Positions 8,007-14,948 of a stretch of 35,792 nucleotides of DNA are shown here, one piece after another. The notes below the pieces were generated by a model, which saw only the letters and a program-made list of their open reading frames with translations, was not told the origin of the DNA and ran no database searches. A program made the translations under genes and the position numbers. Numbering within the stretch: position 1 is the stretch's first letter; every line of letters begins with the position of its first letter. Origin of the DNA: Methanomicrobiaceae archaeon (GTDB taxonomy: Archaea; Halobacteriota; Methanomicrobia; Methanomicrobiales; Methanomicrobiaceae). The stretch spans positions 1 through 35,792 of the forward strand of contig JARVGI010000014.1 in the NCBI GenBank assembly GCA_029762625.1. The letters are read 5' to 3'.

Positions 8007-8593
8007 TACACTGGCTGTATGAATACCTCCTGAGGAGAAAACTGCAGGTCTTCCCCCGGCACATCTGTTTCATGATCGCGGATCACGATCTTGCGGCCAG
8101 CCCGGAAAAGATCGTCGACGTGGTGTCATGGTGCAGGGAGCTTGGCATCGAGGGCGTGACCGTCCATATCAGCACATCCGAGAGTGCTTCGATTGCATCG
8201 CTCATGCCTGCCATCCGCAAGATCGAAACCATCGCACAGCTGCATCTCCACTGCGGCAGCGACACGGAAATTTCGGGCACCGGGATGCCCGTGTTCGTCG
8301 CCATCGGAAAGAGCGGCCGCGAAGAGATTTGCGCCTGTATCAGGGATCTTGCAAAGGAAGGGGTTGCACCGGAGGACGTGGACGAACAACGCATCGAAGC
8401 GCTCCTCACGTTCAAATGCGAACCCGATCTTGTCATCAAGACCGGCGGGAGCCATCTCACCGACTTTCTGATCTGGCAGTCGGTATACTCCGAGCTCTTT
8501 TTTTCGGACGTCAACTGGAAATTATTCAGAAAAACTGATTTCCTGCGTGCCCTTCGAGATTATCAATTCCGCACGCGGCGTTTCGGGACATAA
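8003..8593 (+). CDS. Degenerate cis-prenyltransferase homologue, probable non-catalytic subunit
   Basis: A 196-residue relative of undecaprenyl diphosphate synthase. At residues 18-29 (PRHICFMIADHD) it aligns with the active-site motif H-I-A-V-I-x-D-G-N-R-R-Y-A, but the catalytic aspartate column is alanine and the GNRR(Y/W)A residues plus about 15 following ones are missing. The C-terminal half keeps PDLVIKTGG and DFLIWQSVYSELFF, the usual dimer and product-site region, and the protein ends in RRFGT, an RxG motif as at the end of bacterial UppS and eukaryotic NgBR/Nus1. This pattern fits the accessory subunit of a heteromeric cis-prenyltransferase (inference), with the catalytic partner encoded convergently next door. 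Start ATG overlaps the polX stop (ATGA); the 3' end overlaps the partner gene by 31 bp. Confidence 0.8.
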   Translation: MIHWLYEYLLRRKLQVFPRHICFMIADHDLAASPEKIVDVVSWCRELGIEGVTVHISTSESASIASLMPAIRKIETIAQLHLHCGSDTEISGTGMPVFVAIGKSGREEICACIRDLAKEGVAPEDVDEQRIEALLTFKCEPDLVIKTGGSHLTDFLIWQSVYSELFFSDVNWKLFRKTDFLRALRDYQFRTRRFGT

Positions 8594-9354
8594 GCATTCA
8601 ATTTCATCCGCTGGTCGTATACTCTGATAGCCCGCAGGAGATCCAGTTTCCTGAAGACGGGCCAGTAGGGGGCGCAAAAATACACTGCAGACTCGTTGCC
8701 GTTCGCCGACCACGGAAGAAAATTTGACGTCCGCTGCTCGTCGCCGGTGCGAATGATCAGATCGACCGGTGGGAGGTTCATTCCGTTGTGGAGGTGTGCT
8801 TCCACCACCCCCATATCGATCGCTTCGGGAGCAAGGGATCCCTGCCTGACCTCTTGCAGGATGGATCGGGCCGCATGGACGATCTCGTTGCGTCCTCCAT
8901 AGGCAAGGGCTACATTGACGAAAAAATTGCCGTATGCCGCGGTTGCCTGCTCCACTTCCCGGATGCATTCGAGGAGATCGGGGGGGAGGAGGGTGCGGTC
9001 GCCCACCATCCGGACGCGCATCTTATATGCATGTGTCCGTTCATCCTCCAGCACGCGCTGGAACATTTCCTTGAAAAGGGCAAAGAGCGATTCGACCTCT
9101 TCCATGTCACGGGAAAAATTTTCGGTGGAAAATGAGTAGAGGGTGATATGGCGGATACCCAGATCGCGCGACCATTCAAGCAGTTTTTCCGTGGTCCCGG
9201 CGCCAGCGCGGTGTCCCAGTGTTGCCCCAATGCCATAGAGGCGCGCGTACCGGCGGTTGCCGTCCTGTATCACGGCGATATGGTTGGGAACATAGGATAT
9301 GTGTTTTACAAGGAGTTTGCCATAGCCTGCTTCAACCAGACTGCGCACATTCAT
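8563..9354 (-). CDS. uppS: Cis-prenyltransferase, catalytic (undecaprenyl diphosphate synthase family)
   Basis: A 263-residue cis-prenyltransferase that would condense isopentenyl diphosphate onto an allylic primer to make the polyprenyl phosphate carrier for glycosylation. Near the N-terminus it has the active-site motif HIAVIQDGNRRYA (catalytic Asp), then GHRAGA, LYSFSTENFSR, NVALAYGGRNEI and the substrate motif IIRTGDEQRTSNFLPW. The C-terminus (KRRVRN) lacks the RxG motif that completes the active site in homodimeric enzymes, which points to need of a partner. The ATG at 9354 overlaps the upstream radical SAM stop (ATGA); the frame is open upstream, but that part overlaps the neighbouring gene and lacks homology. 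It is the last gene of the lysS operon. Confidence 0.92.
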   Translation of the reverse strand: MNVRSLVEAGYGKLLVKHISYVPNHIAVIQDGNRRYARLYGIGATLGHRAGAGTTEKLLEWSRDLGIRHITLYSFSTENFSRDMEEVESLFALFKEMFQRVLEDERTHAYKMRVRMVGDRTLLPPDLLECIREVEQATAAYGNFFVNVALAYGGRNEIVHAARSILQEVRQGSLAPEAIDMGVVEAHLHNGMNLPPVDLIIRTGDEQRTSNFLPWSANGNESAVYFCAPYWPVFRKLDLLRAIRVYDQRMKLNAYVPKRRVRN

Positions 9355-10319
9355 AGAGGGGTTACCTCCACCACCATACCCCCGTTGGGATACCGCTCGA
9401 CCACGTATTTCGTTCCCGGCAGGTGTTTTGCATGCTCGACCAGAACCCACCATGCCATGTGGAGTTGATCCCCTACATCTTCATAAAGATCGTGATCGAA
9501 AGGTATCACCTGGCCTGAGCGCTCCCAGACTCCGTACACCACTGTCCCGTCATCGGTGATCTCGTCGAAGCTGCGGGCGGTGTTGCGGGCAATGCGTTTC
9601 AGCCGCTCCCGCAACTGCACCGAGTCCTTGAACACCGACGAGCACCAGTGGACACGGGTATGGGCAAGGAGTTCCTCCGCCCACACGCGTGCCCCCCCGA
9701 CGGCGTTGTGGTAGCAGTCCTCGAGATCGTACCCCCGTGATCGCATCGCATTCGCATTGGTCTCGCTCCATTCGAGTTCGTTGATATTGAGGAAATCGAG
9801 CAGAGGAAGCACAGGGATGAGTGCCTCGAGGCCCGGAAGCGACGGCACCTCGATGCCCACTGCGAATCCAAGGTCTCTGGCAGCATGGATCGCCGAGATA
9901 TATGGGGAATGCAGGATCTCCGGCCAGCATTCGTGAGGCGGATGGAGGCGGATTTCATCGACAAGGCCCTGCAGTTGCCGGAGATCTTCGATAGATGGCG
10001 CTTTTCCGGTATAGAGATGAATGTGGTGCTCCTTCCCGAATTCGGATTTGAGCAGCGAGCAGTAGCGGACCAGCACCTCCATGGCGATGAGCGGTTCGCC
10101 CCCGGTGATTCCGGTGCCGAGTGCGCTCATGATCCGCCCCTCCTCGATCAGGTCGGCATCGGACCCGATACGGCGGTCGTTGGCATATGCTGCATCACCG
10201 CCGCGCCGTTCCGCTGAAATCGGACAGTACCAGCAGTTTCTCGGGCATATTCCCGTGAGGAAAAGCACCATTTTCGCACCCTGGTGGCACAGGATGCATC
10301 CTTCACTCAGTTCCTGCAT
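9351..10319 (-). CDS. Radical SAM protein, COG2108 type (PflA-related)
   Basis: A 322-residue radical SAM protein. The cluster motif is CPRNCWYCP near residues 25-33 (C-x3-C-x2-C), preceded by GCILCHQGAKMVLFLTGI, whose extra CxxC pair is typical of the archaeal group related to pyruvate formate-lyase activating enzyme (COG2108). A GGEP SAM-contact motif lies near residue 74. The barrel continues (VDEIRLHPPHE, FAVGIEVPSLPG, FLNINELEWSETNA), followed by a C-terminal domain of unknown type. The substrate is not known. It sits between lysS (17-nt overlap) and the cis-prenyltransferase gene (4-nt overlap), so all three are probably one transcript; whether that reflects function or only packing is open. 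Confidence 0.85.
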   Translation of the reverse strand: MQELSEGCILCHQGAKMVLFLTGICPRNCWYCPISAERRGGDAAYANDRRIGSDADLIEEGRIMSALGTGITGGEPLIAMEVLVRYCSLLKSEFGKEHHIHLYTGKAPSIEDLRQLQGLVDEIRLHPPHECWPEILHSPYISAIHAARDLGFAVGIEVPSLPGLEALIPVLPLLDFLNINELEWSETNANAMRSRGYDLEDCYHNAVGGARVWAEELLAHTRVHWCSSVFKDSVQLRERLKRIARNTARSFDEITDDGTVVYGVWERSGQVIPFDHDLYEDVGDQLHMAWWVLVEHAKHLPGTKYVVERYPNGGMVVEVTPL

Positions 10320-11835
10320 TGACCGCTTCCATCAGTCGCCCGACCACGAATTCCCTGCCCAGCGCCTCAAGGAACCACCCCAGTCTCGGACCGCGTTTCT
10401 GCCCGAGAATCGAGAGGTACACCGCAGTGAAAATCTGCTTCGGGTCCACATTCGTCTCCTTGCCCACCTCGTAGACCGCGTTGTGGAGGCGCTCCGCCGA
10501 CCAGTCATCAAGTGCCATATACCGCGCGGCGAGCACGCCAAGGGCATACCGCTCATTCGCACCCGGTTCGAGTGCGGAGGGGGGGAGGGTCTCCTGCACC
10601 TCGAACTTCACGAAATCGGGCGCGTATCGCTCAATCCAGATCCGCGCGCGATGGGCGGCGGCAAGCACACCTTCCCGGGTGCCGATCGCATAGCCGCTCC
10701 GTTCGAGTATCTCGAGCACCCCCTCGTCATCACGGGCAATCTGCACAACGGTCACCATGTGGCGGAAGGGGATGGCGGATTCGATCCCGGTAATGGAGGA
10801 GAGCTCGTATTCCCTGCTTTCTCCAGCCTGCGCCACGCGATCGAACTCATCGATGAGTGAAAGCAGCCCCATTGCAGGGTCGAAATCGATCGCTTTCTCC
10901 GGTTTCGTCCGGGCGATCAGGTAGCGCAGGACGTCCGGGGGGACGAGTTCGAGCATCGAGTTGATCGTCACCGCCACGCCCGTGGAAGAGGCCATGGCCC
11001 CTCTGCCTTTGAGGCTGATCCACTCGTACATTACCGGGAAGGGAGCCCTGTACCTGAAGATCGCCTCGGCGATTTCCATGCCCGTATCATATGAGCCTCC
11101 GGCTGCCGCATGGTCTTTGCCGAATGGCTCCACAGTCACCCTGAAGTGTACCCAGCGCATGGGCCAGTCAACCCGCCAGACGAGCTTGCCCTCGCCTTTC
11201 GCGTAGTCGGCATCGCCCACATGCCCGCATTCACAGCGGTACCGTACCTTATGCGCGTCGGGGTCGAATATGAGAATTTCTGCATTGCTAATCCTCCTGC
11301 ATTGCTCACAGATCGGGTAGAATGGCGACCATGTGTCGGGAAGCGCGCGATGCGACACCCTCTCGAGAATTTCTCTGATCTCTTCCCTTTTCTCGATGAC
11401 GCGGGTGATCTCTTCGGTATAGGATCCGCCGCGATATTCCCTGCTCGCCCTGATCACGCGCGGGTGCACGTCCATTACATCGAGTGCTGCCAGGAACGGC
11501 GCGAGAAAATGCTCTGCATAGTTCTCGCATGCACCGCAGGGACAGGGGATGTCACAGAGGGGTCGCCCGATATACTGCGCATAGTCCTGCGGGAGAAAGG
11601 GGTAAACTTTCCTGAGCGGGTCAAAATCATCCGCGATATAGATAAGTTCGACATCAAGCCCCCGGTCCCGCATCGCTTTGTATACAAGGTCTCCCGTGAC
11701 CACCTCGCGCATATTGCCGATATGGATCGGTCCGGAGGGCGTGATCCCGGTTGCTACCCTGTGGCTGATTTCCGGTTCAACCTTTGCCGCGAAGACATCA
11801 GCCCAGTGAATTTTCTCGCTCACCGCAACCACCAT
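10303..11835 (-). CDS. lysS: Lysyl-tRNA synthetase, class I
   Basis: A 510-residue class I LysRS, which charges tRNA-Lys. The HIGH-type motif is PSGPIHIGN near residues 33-41. A zinc-binding insertion carries CPCGAC and CEQCRR...CECGHVG, and the KMSKS-equivalent loop is KGRGAMASSTG near residue 280, an accepted variant in this class. The helical C-terminal anticodon-binding part ends in RLGWFLEALGREFVVGRLMEAV. The length matches the archaeal family, which is unrelated to the class II enzyme of most bacteria. The ATG at 11835 is followed four codons later by a GTG (VSEKIHW), which could also serve; neither has a clear ribosome binding site. It leads an operon with the radical SAM gene and uppS. 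Confidence 0.96.
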   Translation of the reverse strand: MVVAVSEKIHWADVFAAKVEPEISHRVATGITPSGPIHIGNMREVVTGDLVYKAMRDRGLDVELIYIADDFDPLRKVYPFLPQDYAQYIGRPLCDIPCPCGACENYAEHFLAPFLAALDVMDVHPRVIRASREYRGGSYTEEITRVIEKREEIREILERVSHRALPDTWSPFYPICEQCRRISNAEILIFDPDAHKVRYRCECGHVGDADYAKGEGKLVWRVDWPMRWVHFRVTVEPFGKDHAAAGGSYDTGMEIAEAIFRYRAPFPVMYEWISLKGRGAMASSTGVAVTINSMLELVPPDVLRYLIARTKPEKAIDFDPAMGLLSLIDEFDRVAQAGESREYELSSITGIESAIPFRHMVTVVQIARDDEGVLEILERSGYAIGTREGVLAAAHRARIWIERYAPDFVKFEVQETLPPSALEPGANERYALGVLAARYMALDDWSAERLHNAVYEVGKETNVDPKQIFTAVYLSILGQKRGPRLGWFLEALGREFVVGRLMEAVNAGTE

Positions 11836-11956
11836 GCTGTCTGCATTGCCCTAAGGGTTGGTCGTCCTTCATTAACAATCTGTAGGTCATGCACAGTGCA
11901 ATCGGGCTCACGCATCTGCATGGGATGAAGGGATGAGTCAGGAAACACGAGGATTG

Positions 11957-11970
11957 AAAAATATATGCCC
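11957..11970 (-). promoter_or_regulatory. AT-rich element between kamA-type gene and lysS
   Basis: On the minus strand this reads GGGCATATATTTTT, about 15-25 bp beyond the stop of the KamA-type gene. The five T residues could terminate that transcript, and CATATAT could be the TATA box of lysS with a leader of about 100 nt. I cannot separate the two roles by eye. Confidence 0.35.
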
Positions 11971-11983
11971 GGCTTCGTACGGG

Positions 11984-13087
11984 TCACGGGGAGACGCGGT
12001 ATGAGGTGATGCAATCGGTGTAGTCGTCGAACCAGTATGCCCGCGGATTGCGTGCATACACCAGTACCCTTCCTGTGTTGTCTGACTCTGCGGCCTGGTT
12101 GTACCGGAAGATGATCGCTTTCGCGGTGTTCCCGGTGACCTCGATCTTGCCGCTTGCGTGTGACATCACGAACCTCGCAGACTTGGCGAGGCCTGAACAG
12201 CGGGCGCGCGCCATCTCCACGATGCGGTATGCTTCCTCGACCGGGACGGTGTAGATTTTGTTTCCCGTTGAGGGCCTGCACTGGAACACGTAGTACGGAG
12301 AGATGCCGGCGTATGATAACTGGTTGAAGAGCTCGGCGAGGACCACCGGATTATCGTTCACACCACGGATCAGCGGGGTCTGGTTCATCAGAATTGCTCC
12401 GCTCTGCTGGAGCTGCGCGATTGCCCTCCGCGCCGCATCCGTCATCTCCCGGGGGTGGTCGAAATGCGTCATGACGTAGATGCGCCTCGCAGGTGTACTG
12501 TGGCGGGCAATCATCCGGAGAAGGGAGGGATCCTGTGTTATCCTGAAAGGATTATACGCGGGAATCTTGCTGCCGATACGGATGATGCGGACGTGATCGA
12601 TCGTGCGGAGCGCGGCGACGATCGCTTCTAGTTTTGGGGTGGGCAGCATGAGCGGATCACCGCCCGATATGAGCACATTGCTGATTTCGGGATGGTTGCG
12701 GATATAATCCAGCCCTTCTCCCATATCAAACGCCACTTCGGAGTCGTCATCGACAAATATCCGTTTTCTGAAACAAAAACGGCAAAACCCTCCGCACATG
12801 TCGCTGACCAGCATGAGGGCTGTCTGGCCGTATTTGTGTTGCACCCCGGGAGCCACGGTGAAGCGCTCTTCCGAAGAGGGATCCAGCGTCCCCCACGTAT
12901 CCAGTTCGCCTTCATGCGGGATGATAAGCCTGCGTATTGGATCCTCGGCATCTTTCCAGCGGATCAATGACAGGTAATAGTCATTCGCGCGAAACGCAAA
13001 CCACCGTGTTACCTTCTTTAAGGAAATTTTTTCTTCGTTGGTTAACCCGACCACATGTTCAATATCGGTAACGTACTGTGGTTTCAT
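11984..13087 (-). CDS. KamA-family radical SAM aminomutase, substrate uncertain
   Basis: A 367-residue member of the lysine 2,3-aminomutase family. The radical SAM motif C-GGF-C-RF-C (in MCGGFCRFCFRKR) and the GGDPLMLP loop are present, as is the PLP-type lysine in the late ASGKIEV segment. Against lysine 2,3-aminomutase, the two aspartates that hold the lysine side-chain amine seem absent: the YxCDL region reads YVFQCRPSTG and the VVDAPGGGGK region reads FVMSHASGK (my alignment by eye). It may therefore act on another amino acid. In methanogens this family is known for beta-lysine synthesis with an acetyltransferase (AblB), but none is adjacent. I chose the ATG at 13087 because GGAG lies six bases upstream; an ATG 14 codons earlier is also open. 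Confidence 0.82.
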   Translation of the reverse strand: MKPQYVTDIEHVVGLTNEEKISLKKVTRWFAFRANDYYLSLIRWKDAEDPIRRLIIPHEGELDTWGTLDPSSEERFTVAPGVQHKYGQTALMLVSDMCGGFCRFCFRKRIFVDDDSEVAFDMGEGLDYIRNHPEISNVLISGGDPLMLPTPKLEAIVAALRTIDHVRIIRIGSKIPAYNPFRITQDPSLLRMIARHSTPARRIYVMTHFDHPREMTDAARRAIAQLQQSGAILMNQTPLIRGVNDNPVVLAELFNQLSYAGISPYYVFQCRPSTGNKIYTVPVEEAYRIVEMARARCSGLAKSARFVMSHASGKIEVTGNTAKAIIFRYNQAAESDNTGRVLVYARNPRAYWFDDYTDCITSYRVSP

Positions 13088-13333
13088 GCCAGACTCCGTA
13101 GTTAATTTTGAGGGCAAAATGCGGTGCAAACCTCCATCCTGTGGGTTTTTAAAATATTGTCATCCGCTGAAGTGGTCGCCCTCAGTACCACTACAGGGAA
13201 GATCTATTTAATTATTTAGGTATCTCGATAAAATTATTTATAATTTTGTTTTCCTTCTGAGGGTCAATGTAAGCCAATTTTGGCTTTCTCCCAGAGAAAT
13301 GTGGTGGGATAATAGAGATATGAGAGAAATATA
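13088..13333. other. Gene-free AT-rich stretch with two dyads, leader of the KamA-type gene
   Basis: No coding frame is supported here. On the minus strand a TATA-like run (AATTATAAATAATTTT, about 13226-13241) could start the KamA-type transcript, leaving a leader of about 110 nt that contains a 6-bp stem (AGTGGT 13171-13176 with ACCACT 13187-13192). A second perfect dyad, AAGCCAA-TT-TTGGCTT (13271-13286), lies between that promoter and the end of the zinc-ribbon gene. I do not recognise a known riboswitch fold. Confidence 0.45.
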
Positions 13334-13342
13334 TTATTTCTC
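13324..13342. terminator. Hairpin at the end of the zinc-ribbon gene
   Basis: GAGAAATA (13324-13331) and TATTTCTC (13335-13342) form a perfect 8-bp stem with a 3-nt loop, spanning the stop codon of the minus-strand zinc-ribbon gene. It probably marks the 3' end of the GTPase/DUF2073/zinc-ribbon transcript. The downstream minus-strand sequence is AT-rich without a clean T-run. Confidence 0.4.
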
Positions 13343-13720
13343 CTCTTTCTTTTTCTTTCCTTTTGCCATGGAGAGGATGTCGACCATATATTTCTCATCG
13401 TTTCCGATGCGGACGACAACCTCATCGCTGTGGGCCAGTTTTTCAATGTTCAGCTCATAGGATCCCGGCTGAAGTACACGAATACTTTCGATGCGATCGT
13501 ATGCGTCTGTTTTTCGAGGCTTCTCTTCTTTGATCTCAAGGACTTCTTCCTGGGTCTCCTCGACAATCTCTTCAATGCTCTTTTCTTCCAGTACGTCCTT
13601 GTGCCGCTCGCTCTCCCTGATGTAGAGAAATTTTTTTCCCCCGCAACTGGGACATCCCTTGAGAATTTCCGTGGATCCGTCCTTGAATTCACGACCGCAT
13701 TTTGTGCACTTATGTGCCAT
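13334..13720 (-). CDS. oapC: Zinc-ribbon protein, archaeal origin-associated type (OapC-like, DUF2072)
   Basis: A 128-residue protein with an N-terminal zinc ribbon (CTKCGREF at 5-12 and GCPSCGGKKF near 24-33). A glutamate-rich, probably disordered or coiled linker follows (residues 40-70), then a small C-terminal domain (YDRIESIRVLQPGSYELNIEKL...VVRIGNDEKYMVDIL) and a lysine-rich tail. The set GTPase + DUF2073 + this zinc ribbon is conserved across Euryarchaeota and is named origin-associated in haloarchaea; its biochemical role is unknown. I chose the ATG at 13720, which has GGTGA eight bases upstream; the GTG at 13732, overlapping the preceding stop (GTGA), is the alternative. Third gene of the operon. 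Confidence 0.78.
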   Translation of the reverse strand: MAHKCTKCGREFKDGSTEILKGCPSCGGKKFLYIRESERHKDVLEEKSIEEIVEETQEEVLEIKEEKPRKTDAYDRIESIRVLQPGSYELNIEKLAHSDEVVVRIGNDEKYMVDILSMAKGKKKKEEK

Positions 13721-13728
13721 CTTCGCAC

Positions 13729-14088
13729 TCACCTTGAAGAAACCCAGGCGGTAATGAAGTCTTTTTCCTTTTTGATGGTCTTCAGCTGGTCTGCCGGGCC
13801 GATCACGGTGAGGCGTGTCGGGGATGACTTCCCGAGCAGGCGATCGAGGAATCCAGGCTTTTCCTTTGCAGGGTAGGTTTCCATTTCTATGCCTGCAAAA
13901 CCGTCAGGCGTGATCTCCCGCATGGTAATCTCGATGAGCTTGCTCTGCTCTTCCGGGGCAAGCCCCTTTTCGAGCACCACGATATTTCCTTCCATCACAT
14001 CATCGAGAATGAGGCGGATTTTCTCCATCATCGTCATACTGTCCAGACGATCAGCGGAAATCAGATCGATTTGTACACCCTGTATCAT
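13729..14088 (-). CDS. oapB: DUF2073 family protein (OapB-like)
   Basis: A 119-residue protein matching the archaeal DUF2073 family: IQGVQIDLISADRLDSMT at the start, a glutamate-rich helix (MMEKIRLILDDVMEGNIVVLEKGLAPEEQSKLIE), then GIEMETYP and a C-terminal LTVIGPADQLKTIKKEKDFI. No catalytic motif is evident and the function is unknown. The ATG at 14088 has GGTGA five bases upstream; a GTG at 14097 overlapping the GTPase stop (GTGA) is also possible. The same GGTGAGTGC junction recurs before the zinc-ribbon gene, so the three genes look translationally coupled. Not to be confused with the unrelated bacterial OapB of OLE RNA complexes. Confidence 0.78.
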   Translation of the reverse strand: MIQGVQIDLISADRLDSMTMMEKIRLILDDVMEGNIVVLEKGLAPEEQSKLIEITMREITPDGFAGIEMETYPAKEKPGFLDRLLGKSSPTRLTVIGPADQLKTIKKEKDFITAWVSSR

Positions 14089-14093
14089 GGCAC

Positions 14094-14735
14094 TCACCCG
14101 AAGTATTCCACCATTTTTTCGTAGAGTTCTTCGACGTTGTCCCCCTCAAGTCCCGAGATGGAGATCACAGGATGCTGTGGGAAGGCGCTCTTGATACGCT
14201 GGGGGGCGGCATCGGGGAGATCGATCTTGTTCGCAACGATGATCACCGGCAGTTTCCTGCTCTCGATGATGCCGACCATCATGATGTTGACCTGCATGAA
14301 GGGATCGAGCGTGGAGTCCAGCATGTAGATGACGCCGTTGATGTCTTCCCGGAGCCAGTGCATCGCCTCCGCAACGCCCTCGGTCGCTTCACGGGCGCGC
14401 TTGACCGCCTCGTCTTTTTCCATCCCGTACTCGATGAACTCCTTGTAATCGATCTTGGTGGTTACTCCGGGCGTATCCACGATGTCGATGGTAATCGATC
14501 CGCCGTTGTTCCCGGTTATCACGATACCTTCCTTTCTCCGAGCCCGTCGCGTCTCGTGGGGAATTTCGCTGACCGGCCCCAGCGCGTCGCCTGTCCAATC
14601 ACGAACAATCCTGTTCGCCAGTGTGGTTTTTCCTGCATTTGGCGGGCCGTAAATGCCAATCCGGGATTGACGATTTGAGAAGAAAGCCTTCAAAAATTTT
14701 GATATCTTTTTCCTCGCTCTGAACAAAAAACTCAT
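14094..14735 (-). CDS. Era-like GTPase of the origin-associated gene trio
   Basis: A 213-residue GTPase. A basic, possibly membrane- or RNA-associating N-terminus (FLFRARKKISKFLKAFF) precedes G1 GPPNAGKTT (about 30-38), the G2 region (IPHETRRARRKEG), G3 DTPG (about 88-91) and G4 NKID (about 171-174), with SISGLEGDN as the G5 region. It belongs to the TRAFAC/Era-like group found next to DUF2073 and zinc-ribbon genes in Euryarchaeota. Cellular role unknown; ribosome, DNA-replication or envelope functions are all possible. The start has AGAGGGG four bases upstream and a TATA-like TTTTATTAAAC about 35-45 bp upstream, so this gene leads the operon. Confidence 0.85.
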   Translation of the reverse strand: MSFLFRARKKISKFLKAFFSNRQSRIGIYGPPNAGKTTLANRIVRDWTGDALGPVSEIPHETRRARRKEGIVITGNNGGSITIDIVDTPGVTTKIDYKEFIEYGMEKDEAVKRAREATEGVAEAMHWLREDINGVIYMLDSTLDPFMQVNIMMVGIIESRKLPVIIVANKIDLPDAAPQRIKSAFPQHPVISISGLEGDNVEELYEKMVEYFG

Positions 14736-14767
14736 AGGACCCCTCTGAATGTGCGCTAATGGGAATG

Positions 14768-14778
14768 TTTAATAAAAC
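14768..14778 (-). promoter_or_regulatory. TATA-like promoter for the GTPase/DUF2073/zinc-ribbon operon
   Basis: The minus strand reads GTTTTATTAAA here, about 35-45 bp before the GTPase ATG. With initiation about 25 bp downstream, the leader would be roughly 10-15 nt and still include the AGAGGGG ribosome binding site. Confidence 0.45.
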
Positions 14779-14830
14779 TATAGCTATCACAAATTAATAA
14801 TATCTTCTTTTTCGTTTAGGAGGAATAACC

Positions 14831-14880
14831 TTTAAAAGAGGAGAAAATGTAAAAAAGCGCGTCCATATCCTTTTATAGTA
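14831..14880 (+). promoter_or_regulatory. Candidate promoter(s) of the CBS-domain operon
   Basis: Two TATA-like elements precede the first CBS gene: TTTAAAAG (14831-14838) and TTTTATAGTA (14871-14880). The second would give a leader of about 45 nt. Between them lie AGGAGG- and GAGGAG-type purine runs, one of them just before an ATG directly followed by a stop codon (about 14847-14852), which I take as chance in an AT-rich promoter region. Confidence 0.4.
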
Positions 14881-14948
14881 AAAATCATATTTACTCATTT
14901 AACCCATGTTTCAGCGAACTGATCCAAGCTGAGCTTTGTGGTGATCAT

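Noticed and set aside
13088-13210. Lysine riboswitch before the KamA-type gene
   Set aside because: The leader is too short and has only one small stem; the lysine riboswitch core sequences are absent.
13088-13333. Replication origin next to the origin-associated genes
   Set aside because: The stretch is AT-rich and has dyads, but I see no paired origin recognition boxes and no orc1/cdc6 gene. AT-rich promoter sequence explains it as well.
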